Positions 10,936 through 21,255 of a DNA stretch of 64,000 nt are shown piece after piece. The stretch comes from Branchiostoma floridae (lineage: Eukaryota; Chordata; Leptocardii; Amphioxiformes; Branchiostomatidae): positions 13,945,929 to 14,009,928 of the forward strand of contig NC_049996.1 in the NCBI RefSeq assembly GCF_000003815.2, read 5' to 3'. The position numbers and the translations under genes were made by a program. Within the stretch, counting starts at the first letter, position 1; the number at the start of each line of letters is the position of its first letter. A model generated the notes under the pieces. The model did no database searches. It was not told the origin of the DNA and was given only the letters and a program-made list of their open reading frames with translations.

Positions 10936-11562
10936 GTTTTTCAGCTGAAAGTTGTCATCGTCTTGAGCATGTTGTTAAGCTCTGCAGGACTCTTTTTCAC
11001 TCAAGTTCATAGGTGCGCAAGATTTGTATGTTGACGCCTTTACTGCTGGAGTGGCAGACATAGTTGAGTGTGGTTCAGGGTTTCCAGGATAAGGCTTTCC
11101 TTATTGTTATCCGACAACATTTTGTCAAAAAGAAAAAGTCTATATCAAAACAAAGCAAAAATTGATGCAAATGATGCATTCCTATTCTGATCAAAAAGCG
11201 ATCACACAAAAAAAACGATCACAACGGCCCAAACTGTGTACCTCTGAACCACTTAGGAGGAATTACATGTAATCACCTGTAAACACAAATTTCAGTTCCT
11301 ATAAAAATCACACATATCACTTCCCGACCTCGATTTAGTTGTTGCATGTTATGATAACAATATTGATTTTTTCTTGTATGTTTTAGATGGTTTTTCAGCT
11401 GAAAGTTGTCATCGTCTTGAGCATGTTGTTAAGCTCTGCAGGACTCTTTTTCACTCAAGTTCATAGGTGCGCAAGATTTGTATGTTGACGCCTTTACTGC
11501 TGGAGTGGCAGACATAGTTGAGTGTGGTTCAGGGTTTCCAGGATAAGGCTTTCCTTATTGTT
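10877..11562. repeat. ~230-bp direct repeat separated by a ~225-bp spacer
   Basis: The segment beginning TTGGTGCATGTTATGATAG and containing TTCAGCTGAAAGTTGTCATC runs 10877-11108 and recurs almost unchanged at about 11336-11562. The spacer 11109-11335 is A-rich, shows no ORF and shares nothing obvious with its neighbours. It could be an insertion into a duplicated unit. It lies inside the Helitron between the RPA copies and the minisatellite. Confidence 0.7.
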
Positions 11563-13734
11563 AAGTCTCTTTAGCGTTATAATGTACAACCCTACGTGTT
11601 TGAAATCATGAAAGTTGTAGGATGTACAAAGAGTGAGGAGACTTTTGTTATATTTTTGTTATGAGGCCTTGAGGCCTTTGGTTAAGTTATCTTATGTTAG
11701 TTACGTGGTTTTGAGGAATTTAGTTAAGCCAGAGTCACTGTTGCAGATATTGCTAAGTGTGTTACATGGTTTTGATGATAAGGCTTTTGTTATTGTAAGT
11801 GTCTTTTAGTGTTCATAATGTTTACCTAAGTGTTTGAAATCATGAAAGTTGTAGGATGTACAAGGAGTGAAAACACTTTTGGTATACTTTTGTTAGTTAT
11901 GATATATATATATATCAATGGTTGAAGATGGACCAGTTTGTCATTGTGACATCATGTTGGTTATATGTTGTTTGGCTACAGAATTAAAGTTGGTTATAAG
12001 AAAGTTTTCAATGTGTTGTTTTGAAATCATTTGTTGGAGTAAAAATTAGGTAGTGAACCGTTTTTCAGTTTTTAGTTATGCTACTATAGTGATTCAGTTG
12101 TTTGAATTTATGTTTTGAACATGTCCAAATTAATGTAGATGGCGAAAGGCAAGAGTTCAACTGGGAAAAAATGCTGGTAAATGACAGGAATACCAAGGTG
12201 GTATAGTGACTTTGTCGTAGTAAATACTGGGTTTTAGAACACGGTGGCTCATGCAAGCTTTTTATGGCATTTTATTTGGGCTGGCACTGTTGTGAATTTC
12301 TGTGGGGTTCAGTAGCCAGGGTGCCATCATCTTAAGACGTTGCTGGTCTTCTAGTAGTGGAGCAGATAACATCAAATATTGGAGGAATTTTTCAAATTGT
12401 GATACAACTTGGTACAAATATTCATCTGACATTTGATGATGTATGTGGGCTACATGATTTGGTTTTTGTCGGGCCCCTAGGGGCACTTTTTGGTACTGCA
12501 GGAGACCTAGTGGGCTTTGTGGTAGGAGAACACAGTTTTTGCCAAATGGGGATGTCTATAGTTCAGGAGGTTGAAGTGAGAACGTTTGAGGCTTCAAAAT
12601 TTATAGTAGGGTGCAGAAGCAAGCTACAAAAATTAAGTATGTTTCAGTGCAGGGTACAATCTACAAATATGTGAAAATCAGCATAAATTTGCTGATTTGT
12701 TTCCTTCTAAAACCCTTTCTAGTAGCGCTATGCGGGGGTCATGTGAACTGCAGGTGAGGCGAAGTATTAGGCGGTAACAGAATCCAGGTGCTAGTTGATG
12801 CGAGGCGAACAAACACCATAATTCAAATTATTCGGTCGCAAACTTGACGCATTCCTCTACCATTCAACACATTTTTCACCTCCCTCTTATAAACAGAAGA
12901 ATGTCTGCAGCTTTTGTATTGTATTGCATTACTTTGTGCCTGAACTACGGTGTTTGCCAATAAATACTGTGTTATCTCCTCTTGTAAGCATGGTACAGTC
13001 ATGATTTTTGTGTGGTAGACTGCTGTTTGAGTAAGAAAGAAGTGTCGTAAGTTTGTTTCTGTTAGAAGCTTGTGTTGGAACTGCAGGGGCGTTTTTTGCG
13101 TGTATATATCAATGGTATATAGACACTTTTAGGCATTTTAAAAATCTGAAGTTGTTCAGCTTCTACTTTGGCACTGGCAAAAAAATGCACGTATAGTTTG
13201 AATGCAAGATGCTAGGAGGACCAAACTTATGTCCCTTTCTGTTCACCACAGCAGCATTCTACCATATCAAAATCATGTGCTTGTATTACAATTTGAAGAT
13301 GTTTGACTTAAGTTGATGGCAATTAGGTAAATGGGGATGTAATTGAGTAAATGGGGATGTAAGTGTGTTTTAATTCCAATGAGACTTAATAGACAAGAAT
13401 GTTACTATGGTTAGGAAATATATGTAGTCAAGAAAGAAGATGAAGACAAGATGCAAGGAGTGTTGTTAATTGTATATCAGAACTTTAATTGTAGAGCTAT
13501 CATTGAGGAATATGTACATATACCATTGAAGGTGCAGTATGATCTCTACAGATACAGTGATTTATATGAAAGTACCTTTTTGGAGTAATTTTTTGCGTGA
13601 TTGACGCGGCAATGGTGAAACTACAGGCAATGTGGATTCCATTGAAGCAGGATTCATGTTGCAATATTTGAACGGTGGAAATCACATTGAAAGCACGGTT
13701 GGAGTTTAAGTGCTGTTGTCGGTTGTGCAGGTGC
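11563..13734. other. Helitron interior without a recognised gene
   Basis: AT-rich DNA with many short ORFs on both strands, none with a recognisable domain. Short related motifs recur (for example GAAATCATGAAAGTTGTAGG at about 11605 and 11838), so part of it is internally repetitive. No promoter, RNA gene or splice-supported exon could be identified. Confidence 0.4.
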
Positions 13735-14420
13735 TGCATGGACAGTTGGAGTTCAGGTAGTGATGTCAGGTGCACAGCTAGTGCATGCAGTTAAGAAGTT
13801 CAGGTGCTGATGTCAGGTGTGCAGGAACTGTATGCAGGTATGAAGTTCAGGTGCTGCTGTCAGTTGCGCAGGTACTGCATGCACGGGTGGAGTTCAGGTG
13901 CTGATGTCAGGTGCACAGCTACTGTATGCAGGTATGAAGTTCAGGTGCTGCTGTCAGTTGCGCAGGTACTGCATGCACGGTTGGAGTTCAGGTGCTGATG
14001 TCAGGTGCACAGCTACTGTATGCAGGTATGAAGTTCAGGTGCTGCTGTCAGTTGCGCAGGTATTGCATGCACGTTTGGAGTTCAGGTGCTGATGTCAGCT
14101 GCACAGGTACTGCATGCACGGTTGGAGTTCAGGTGCTGATGTCAGGTGCGCAGGTACTGCATGCACGGTTGGAGTTCAGGTGCTGATGTCAGCTGCACAG
14201 GTACTGCATGCACGTTTGGAGTTCAGGTGCTGCTGTCAGGTGTGCAGGTACTGCATGCACGGTTGGAGTTCAGGTGCTGATGTCAGCTGCACAGGTACTG
14301 CATGCACGTTTGGAGTTCAGGTGCTGCTGTCAGGTGTGCAGGTACTGTATGCACGGTTGGAGTTCAGGTGCTGCTGTTAGGTCTACAGGTACTGCATGCA
14401 TGGTTGGAGTTCAGGTATTT
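13735..14420. repeat. 47-bp minisatellite, about 14 units
   Basis: Unit core GTTGGAGTTCAGGTGCTG followed by an ATGTCAGGTGCACAGGTAC-like stretch and GCATGCAC. Identical blocks recur every 47 bp, and in the left half every 94 bp, so a two-unit higher-order repeat is present. Units vary between GATGTCAG and GCTGTCAG. Since 47 is not a multiple of 3, overlapping Cys/Trp-rich frames stay open by chance; they are not genes. Confidence 0.9.
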
Positions 14421-14947
14421 TGGGGGGGGGCAACATGTTGTGAACCATAATGCCAAGAAAAGAGAAACAGGCTCATTTCTTTTATAATTTTTCAGTTTTG
14501 GTTGCATAATAGAGGTTGAATGCCCCTTTCGGACTGAAAAAAGGTGGTTGCTGGTTGGAGTTTAGGGTTGCTTGCTAGGGAGGGGGTCATAACTATGTAA
14601 AAACGGACGGGACTGTTTCAATGTGGTTGCATACGAGAGTTGGTTGCTTGCGAGGGGTGGTTGCATATAGAGGTTTGACTGTACATGTTAGCTGTTCCTA
14701 TTGTTGATACATGAAAATATATTGTCATTTCTGTATATGTAGGGGTTGTTACATTTAGCAAGTTTGTGATGTAACTTATAAGTTGCCGTGCATGATTCGT
14801 AGCATTGGGGAAATGACAGCACTCAGAGAATTGTAAGTTGTCATGCCTATCATAAAAGTATATGTATGTCATATTTTATCTGTTACTATGACATGTGTTC
14901 CAGTTTGTAGGGTCAGGTACATGTAGATAGTGTATACTGTAATATGA

Positions 14948-17900
14948 TTATGTGCCTTCTGAGTGTTCAGGCTTTGACTCTTCTACAATAGTTTTAGTTA
15001 GTCTGTCCATTTCTTTTATCACGGATGCAAATACTGAAATCTTGCTTGGTTTAAAGTCTAGTAATGCTAAGCCATCAAGTGAGGTAATTCTGCTGAGTGC
15101 AACATAGATTTGCCCAGGGCTGAACACTGTTTTTCCAATGTCAAGTACTGCTTTTGATAAAGAAAGGCCCTGTACCTTGTGTACTGTTGAGGCATATGAA
15201 AGTTGAAGTGGAAATTGGGTTCGATTGAAAACTGTGCTATAGCGTGCAAAAAATCTTGCTGTGATTGGTGCAATAAGAATAGCGTTGTTCTTGCAAGGCT
15301 GTTGTATTGTGCGGCCGACATTGGGGTTATCAAACTTAACATAAACTCCAGTAACGGTTTGTTCATTAAGGTTTGATTGTTCATTAGTTTCAGAGTTTTG
15401 AAACTCAAAGTCTTCGACAGTGCCTTGTGCACCATTTACAAGACCATCTTCACTTAGAATATTTCTCAACAACATAACACGGCATCCTTTAGCAAGATGA
15501 ATGTCCTTTTCAAGACCAGCTGTTTCACTTGAATCTGTTGATATGAGTTCATTTGTAGGAATGTCTTTTGCATTTACAGGACCATCAATCATTTCATCAT
15601 TTGCTTTAAGTACATGTACATGGGTATTTGTTTGACAGTGCAGTCTTTCAAGTTGCTCTTTATTGTACTGTGCAGCTTGCTTTCTTGTTGGAAAGATATG
15701 TAGAGCTGATGAAAATACAGAATGTTGAATTTCTGACTTTGTCTTGAGACGAGTTGAAAGGAGTGCAATATCTGGATTTGTTGGAAGTCCAATACGTACT
15801 CTGTTCAAAAGCTCTGTGTACTCTTTGTCACCATTTTGTCTGTGATTCACTGTCAGAAATAGGGGCTTAAAGAATGATCTCCACAAATGAGTAAGACATT
15901 CTTCCTGATTTTGTAAATCCTCAAATATAAATTTTCCAAACACAGGTTTCAACTGGTAGAAATCACCAAAGGCAATGATATTCAGGTTTCCAAAGTAGCT
16001 ATGTTGGTCACTGGTAGTGTCTTTGATCTCTGATAGGCGGAGGTGAATATGTTTTAGTCTATCATTGCTTATCATACTGATTTCATCGATGATAATTGTA
16101 TGAACATTGTTGAATTTGCGTCGAAGCTGCGACAGTTTTTCAGCACTGAGTGGTAGGTAGTCAGTTTTTCCTCGTCGGGTATGATCAACAGGTAGTGATA
16201 GAGCTGAATGTACCGTGGAGCCACCTATGTTGTAAGAAGCGACGCCTGTCGGCGCGGTAAGTACGACAGGAGTTGTTGGGTGGTTTGAAATTCTGATCAA
16301 GTATTCATTGATTACTTTGATAAGAAAACTTTTGCCACAGCCTGCTCCTCCTGTTACGAAAAGTCGCAAAGGTTGTGGTTTGAAATTGCTTTCATTAGGT
16401 GCTTGTCTTTGCAATTCAACAAAATGTGCCTTGATTGTGTTAAACACGTGCTGTTGGTCATGTGACATGTTCCTTAGTGCTTGGTAGAATTCATCATCAG
16501 TCATTGTGTTGCGGGTCAAAGCATTCCATGTCAGTGATTCATCATGTAGCATAGTAAGATTTTCAATTGTGCTGTCAACATTGTTGGTGGTAGTTTGACT
16601 GGTACCTGCTGCTTGATGTGCATTTCGTGCTGTCCATTGTGGATCAAGATAAAGCCCTTCAGTGTCAAATTCGTCGTTGATTTGTAGCTGTTGATGAGTC
16701 ACATTGGGTGCAAGAGTATCAGCAATTGATGAAAGATCATTTGACAGCAGGCGTACTTGCATTATAGCTTGCTCTATTTCTGATGTGAAGTGCATGTGTT
16801 GTGCAAGGCTGTAGTCAAACAGATTCTTTTTTGCAATGAAAGCATCTTGGGCAGAAGTGTAGTCACTAAGTATGTCATTTTCATTCCTCCAAGGGCAGAA
16901 TAGATATAACAGACCATAGAAATAGTCATCTCCATTTGCAGAACTCAGTCTTGTACCTCTGACACATGCATATTTGCGTCGTTTTTTTATCCATTTGTCA
17001 CACTGTTGCAACTTGAAACATTCACAGGCACTTGATGGTTCTGTTGAGCTCACAAAGTATGATGCAGCAAATGTGTATAATGACATTTTATCCCAGGGGT
17101 CACCATGAGGTCTCATTGCATAGTATTGGGCAGTGCCCTGAACGAAAATGTCTGTTGATGTATCATCAAGTTTTGCAAGTTCTTCTCTAGGTTTCAGCAG
17201 GCGCGTTCTACTCTTGGGTGGCTTTGTGTTGATTGAGACAGTTAGTCTTGAGGATCTTATCAGTGGTAGGTTTGCAAGTTTGTATCCAACTTCTTGTGCG
17301 CTGAGCAAACGATGACTAAGCACTGTATTGCCAATTTTGGCTAATCGTGTTCTTTGTGTACTGTCACGTGGGAGGTCAGACAGACCAGCAGAAATGGCCG
17401 TCTGAAGATTTTCGGGCTCAGCTTTTGAAATGTACATGCATGCATAGTAAGCAGCACCATACTTGGAGCCAACCATTTGTATGTCCATGTTGGATTGCAT
17501 GTGCATGAGCAATGTTGGGTTGTACGCATTTATCCAGATGTCTTGTTGTGTTCGTTTTGTGACATAAAATTGTGCACTTCTGTTTGGATCAACATCTAGT
17601 CTGAGCCTTGTTGTATCTGAAACTTCTCGAGGGAAGTAAAATCTGCAGTTCACTCGTCTCTTTTTACATGTGTTGGTGTGATGATGAGTCTGGTATTTGG
17701 ACACCAGTTCATACAAGAGGGAGTTCTTGTCATCTGGCAGTTGTGTGGAAAGATATTTGTCAATGAATGCAGGAGCATTTTGTCTTCCTTGTATGGTATC
17801 AAGGTCAGGGGCATCTTCAACCCAGAACATACAGTGCAAATGTGGAGAACCTCTTAATTGGAATTCCACACGAATCCAGTGATCTTTGATTCTACCAATG

Positions 17901-20900
17901 GGATGTTGTGGACTCTTCAGTATGAAGCGTAGAAGTGCATCAGTGCGTCTATTAAAGTGTATCGCACACATGACAGGGTCTGATCTCATTAGGTTCCATT
18001 TGTCTTGTTGTGGTAATGCTTTAGCTTCTTCATAGGTCAGGTCAGGATTCAGGGTCATGAACAATTCTGGCCAGTTTAAATCATTAGCAGACACAGTGAC
18101 AAACCATGTTGGTGGTCCAATAGTGTTTATTTTTGCTAGCAAGTTTAGCAGTTGGTCCTTGAAGTAAGCTGCTGTTCCACGTATATTCTTCATAAAAGTG
18201 TATGATGTGCTTTCAACATGTTGATCAATTTCATGATGCAGATCGCCTGCTGTTAGTGGCTGTGCTATGGATTGTGATCTAACATTACTCTGCTTTTGCA
18301 TTCTACATACAATGGATATCTGACTGTACAATTTCTTGATTTCATACGAGTTCAAGGCAAAGAAGAGCCATGGGATGTTTTTTCTCCAGCAATCATTGAT
18401 ATTGAGCAAACGTGATTGGAAGTACTGTAAGTCTGTTAGTTGTACATCACGCGTCTGTTTGAAGCCATTTTTACCATATGGGTATAACTGTGGAAAACAG
18501 TGTTCCTCAAGATCAGTCTCTTTAAATATGCTTTGTGGTGGTGATGTTTCACGTGGTAGTGATATCACTGGGACATTGTCTGTTACATTCTGCAACAGAG
18601 ATTGTAACTGGACATTTGGATTAATGTAGTTACAGGGAAAAGCTGAGAGTTCTTGGACAGTAGAAGGTGCACTTGAGAAGTCTGGTTCATTGGCGTCTGT
18701 GATCATTGGATTGAATTCACTTGACTTTTTTACCCAGTTTTCAAAGGTAGCTATGTTCACATGTGAATATAGATGATTATGCGTTACCAGCCATGTAAGA
18801 GCTTCATGCATTTTGGAAAATCGTACAATGTGTTGTGGGTCTGTTCTTTGTGTTTTACTTTCATTTGTCTGACAAGGGTGTACTATTACTAGCCCAGCTG
18901 TATCTTGGCTATGTGGTAACAGTTGGCAAGTAGTTTCAATGTTGGTAGGGAAACTTATGGCTTGACCTTGTTCACCAAATTGTCCACCTGGTAATACAAT
19001 TAACTTGATGAAGGTGTATTTCAAACTGACAAGTCTTGTTTCCATTCTACTGAGTTGTTTCAGGCATGTTGGAATGTCACCTGGATCCATATTGTTAGTC
19101 CAAGCATTGGGTATGGGTTTGTCTTTTTCAAGACAAATCAAACACTTTGAACAGAGATGATGTTGACCAGAAATATCATTGACTATTTTGTCTATGACAG
19201 CATTGTTGCAGTTTCGCACTTGGTCATGAAATAACAATTGTCTACATATGCTACAGTAGTACTTTGGCTGCTGTTTTATATAGCAATGAAATGCAGGAAA
19301 GTCTGATTTGTATTGTTCACTGGTATAGTCTATGCTATGTTCTCTAACATATTTTGTAGCCAATGTTTTTCTCACTCTATCACAGTTTTTCCTCTGTCGT
19401 TGCGTTTTTTCTTGTGAAGATTCTTGTTCAGCTCTTTTTGCTTTGCTAGCTTTGCGTGATGTCCTTTGTTTTGCAAGTCTTTCGGCTTTTTGCTCAGGGG
19501 TCTCATTTGCTTGTTTTGCTTTGTATGATGCTCTTCGTTTTGCAAGTCTATCGTCTTTTTGCTCAGGGGTCTCATTTGCTCGTTTTGCTCTTTCCTGTGC
19601 AAGTCTATCTGCTTTTTGCTCAGTTGTCTCATCTGCCTGTTTTGCTTTGTATGAAGCTCTTCGTTTTGCAAGTCTTTCATCTTTTTGCTCACGGGTCTCA
19701 TTTGCTTGTTTTGCTTTGTATGATGTTCTTCGTTTTGCAAGTCTTTCATCTTTTTCCTCAGGGGTCTCATTTGCTCGTTTTGCTTTATATGATGCTCTTT
19801 GCTGTGCTGCTTTTTGCTCACAGGTCTCATTTGCTTTCTTTGCTTTGTATGATGTTCTTTGTTCTGCAAGACTCTCTGTCTTCTGTTGATAGGTTTGTTT
19901 TTCTTGTTTGTCCTTGCATATTGCGCTTTGGATTGCAAGACCTTGCACTTTTTTATCATTTAAATTTGATGCTGCATTTGGTGACATTACTAATTGATTC
20001 AAGAGGCCTTCATTCCTGTTCTCTGGCATAGCACTTGGATGTTTGCTTGTGGTGCATGGCACAATGTTTTTCCCAGTACTTTGGTTACAATGTGGTGCAA
20101 ATGGAAATGCTGTGTTTGGTTGTTGTAGGTTCTCTTTCGTAGATACAAACTCTGGTTTAACCAAGGTGTATGTGTGTTGTTGTTGAACTTGAAAGCAGTT
20201 TTCTGACTCAATCATAGAAGAAACATTGCTAGTCAGATTGATAATGTGTATACCAGTAGGTTCAACTGATAAGAAAACATTTTCTGCTTGTACTGGGACA
20301 ACCTCAAAATTGCATGTTGTGTTCCAGTTAAGTTGTTGCAAGAATGAAACTAGATTGCTGTTTGAACTGTGCATGCTTAAAGTAGAAGTGCCATGGCTAT
20401 CTGGCAATGCTGTTATGGGACTTCTGGCATGTGAGTCATAAACAAAATACTTGTTATCAGCGTGCAACAATGCTACTGTTGAACCAGTTATTCCATGTGC
20501 TGTTATGAAAAGACAAGTGTTGGATTCAGCAAATGCTGCTTCTAGGGCTTTCTTTAAGGTGTAATAAGGATAGACTGCTTCTGTGGCAAATATGTCTCCA
20601 GTGTAAGACTCTTTTATTGATACACGTACAGTATTGTTGTAAAGTTGCAAATAGTCTGGAATATCATCAACGGAGAGGAACTCCACACCAGATCTTAGTG
20701 ATGGTTTTATGTAGGTGTATAGTGCATCTCCTTGAAAAAGTACACCATCAAGGTCTGTACTTGTCCAGGTAATTGCTTGTCTGCAAGTACTGTGGTTAAC
20801 AACTGCCATTAAAGCATTTGCAGTGCATTGTTTGCCTCTATTATCTCCACTGAAAATGATGTCACCTTGGTGGTATTTTCCCGATAAAATAGATTCACAC

Positions 20901-20902
20901 AT
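14948..20902 (-). CDS. Helitron Rep/helicase with N-terminal cysteine-protease-like domain (intact, 1984 aa)
   Basis: One uninterrupted frame starting MCESILSGK. Residues 1-205: papain-fold protease-like region with GKQCTANAL (Q25, C26) and FVYDSHARS (D156, H158); the Gln-Cys plus Asp-x-His layout resembles large-tegument-type deubiquitinases. Residues about 345-490: near-identical basic repeats (ASYKAKQANETPEQK type). Residues 540-590: cysteine-rich (YYCSICRQ, CSKCLIC), like the domain often preceding animal Helitron Reps. Residues 930-1160: Helitron HUH replication initiator with RGSPHLHCMFW (H1021, H1023) and the two-tyrosine motif AYYACMYISK (Y1153, Y1157). Residues 1510-1984: PIF1-like helicase with Walker A GGAGCGKS (K1524), Walker B IIIDEIS, GDFYQLKPV, NHRQ and a C-terminal VALSR motif. 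The Rep should nick and join the element's ends and the helicase should unwind it during rolling-circle transposition. All recognised catalytic residues are present. The protease assignment is by motif only. Confidence 0.92.
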   Translation of the reverse strand: MCESILSGKYHQGDIIFSGDNRGKQCTANALMAVVNHSTCRQAITWTSTDLDGVLFQGDALYTYIKPSLRSGVEFLSVDDIPDYLQLYNNTVRVSIKESYTGDIFATEAVYPYYTLKKALEAAFAESNTCLFITAHGITGSTVALLHADNKYFVYDSHARSPITALPDSHGTSTLSMHSSNSNLVSFLQQLNWNTTCNFEVVPVQAENVFLSVEPTGIHIINLTSNVSSMIESENCFQVQQQHTYTLVKPEFVSTKENLQQPNTAFPFAPHCNQSTGKNIVPCTTSKHPSAMPENRNEGLLNQLVMSPNAASNLNDKKVQGLAIQSAICKDKQEKQTYQQKTESLAEQRTSYKAKKANETCEQKAAQQRASYKAKRANETPEEKDERLAKRRTSYKAKQANETREQKDERLAKRRASYKAKQADETTEQKADRLAQERAKRANETPEQKDDRLAKRRASYKAKQANETPEQKAERLAKQRTSRKASKAKRAEQESSQEKTQRQRKNCDRVRKTLATKYVREHSIDYTSEQYKSDFPAFHCYIKQQPKYYCSICRQLLFHDQVRNCNNAVIDKIVNDISGQHHLCSKCLICLEKDKPIPNAWTNNMDPGDIPTCLKQLSRMETRLVSLKYTFIKLIVLPGGQFGEQGQAISFPTNIETTCQLLPHSQDTAGLVIVHPCQTNESKTQRTDPQHIVRFSKMHEALTWLVTHNHLYSHVNIATFENWVKKSSEFNPMITDANEPDFSSAPSTVQELSAFPCNYINPNVQLQSLLQNVTDNVPVISLPRETSPPQSIFKETDLEEHCFPQLYPYGKNGFKQTRDVQLTDLQYFQSRLLNINDCWRKNIPWLFFALNSYEIKKLYSQISIVCRMQKQSNVRSQSIAQPLTAGDLHHEIDQHVESTSYTFMKNIRGTAAYFKDQLLNLLAKINTIGPPTWFVTVSANDLNWPELFMTLNPDLTYEEAKALPQQDKWNLMRSDPVMCAIHFNRRTDALLRFILKSPQHPIGRIKDHWIRVEFQLRGSPHLHCMFWVEDAPDLDTIQGRQNAPAFIDKYLSTQLPDDKNSLLYELVSKYQTHHHTNTCKKRRVNCRFYFPREVSDTTRLRLDVDPNRSAQFYVTKRTQQDIWINAYNPTLLMHMQSNMDIQMVGSKYGAAYYACMYISKAEPENLQTAISAGLSDLPRDSTQRTRLAKIGNTVLSHRLLSAQEVGYKLANLPLIRSSRLTVSINTKPPKSRTRLLKPREELAKLDDTSTDIFVQGTAQYYAMRPHGDPWDKMSLYTFAASYFVSSTEPSSACECFKLQQCDKWIKKRRKYACVRGTRLSSANGDDYFYGLLYLFCPWRNENDILSDYTSAQDAFIAKKNLFDYSLAQHMHFTSEIEQAIMQVRLLSNDLSSIADTLAPNVTHQQLQINDEFDTEGLYLDPQWTARNAHQAAGTSQTTTNNVDSTIENLTMLHDESLTWNALTRNTMTDDEFYQALRNMSHDQQHVFNTIKAHFVELQRQAPNESNFKPQPLRLFVTGGAGCGKSFLIKVINEYLIRISNHPTTPVVLTAPTGVASYNIGGSTVHSALSLPVDHTRRGKTDYLPLSAEKLSQLRRKFNNVHTIIIDEISMISNDRLKHIHLRLSEIKDTTSDQHSYFGNLNIIAFGDFYQLKPVFGKFIFEDLQNQEECLTHLWRSFFKPLFLTVNHRQNGDKEYTELLNRVRIGLPTNPDIALLSTRLKTKSEIQHSVFSSALHIFPTRKQAAQYNKEQLERLHCQTNTHVHVLKANDEMIDGPVNAKDIPTNELISTDSSETAGLEKDIHLAKGCRVMLLRNILSEDGLVNGAQGTVEDFEFQNSETNEQSNLNEQTVTGVYVKFDNPNVGRTIQQPCKNNAILIAPITARFFARYSTVFNRTQFPLQLSYASTVHKVQGLSLSKAVLDIGKTVFSPGQIYVALSRITSLDGLALLDFKPSKISVFASVIKEMDRLTKTIVEESKPEHSEGT

Positions 20903-20940
20903 TGTTCACAATATATGTGTTCTTTGCTTGACTTTATTTG

Positions 20941-21255
20941 CACAATGCACAGTGCTCAGTGGCACGATTGAGTCTGGTGTGTGCAAAATGCACAGTGCTC
21001 AATGGCACGATTGGTCTGGTGTGTGCAAAATGCACAGTGCTCAATGGCACGATTGGTCTGGTGTGTGCAAAATGCACAGTGCTCAATGGCACGATAGGTC
21101 TGGTGTGTGCAAAATGCACAGTGCTCAATGGCACGATAGGTCTGGTGTGTGCAAAATGCACAGTGCTCAGTGGCACAATTGGTCTGGTGTGTGCAAAATG
21201 CAGTGCTCAGTGGCACGATTGAGTCTGGTATGTGCAAAATGCACAGTGATCAATG
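20941..21255. repeat. 42-bp tandem repeat just upstream of the Rep/helicase start
   Basis: About seven copies, the last ones degenerate, of a 42-bp unit containing GCACAGTGCTCAATGGCACG and GGTCTGGTGTGTGCAAAAT. The array begins roughly 40 bp upstream of the ATG of the minus-strand ORF, where the promoter or 5' end of the element should be. Because 42 is a multiple of 3, spurious ORFs run through it on both strands. Confidence 0.9.

Noticed and set aside
12262-12674. Opposing ORFs of 74 and 105 codons
   Set aside because: No recognisable domain; the sequence overlaps on both strands and lies in repetitive transposon interior.
13735-14420. CRISPR-like array
   Set aside because: Repeats are directly adjacent without unique spacers, and the DNA is eukaryotic.
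13804-14450. Overlapping MHGWSSGAD-type small ORFs
   Set aside because: Open only because the 47-bp minisatellite lacks stops in some frames; no start context or domain.
19332-20031. Cys/Phe-rich plus-strand ORFs of 185-191 codons and an overlapping minus-strand one
   Set aside because: They are antisense or off-frame shadows of the basic-repeat part of the Helitron ORF.
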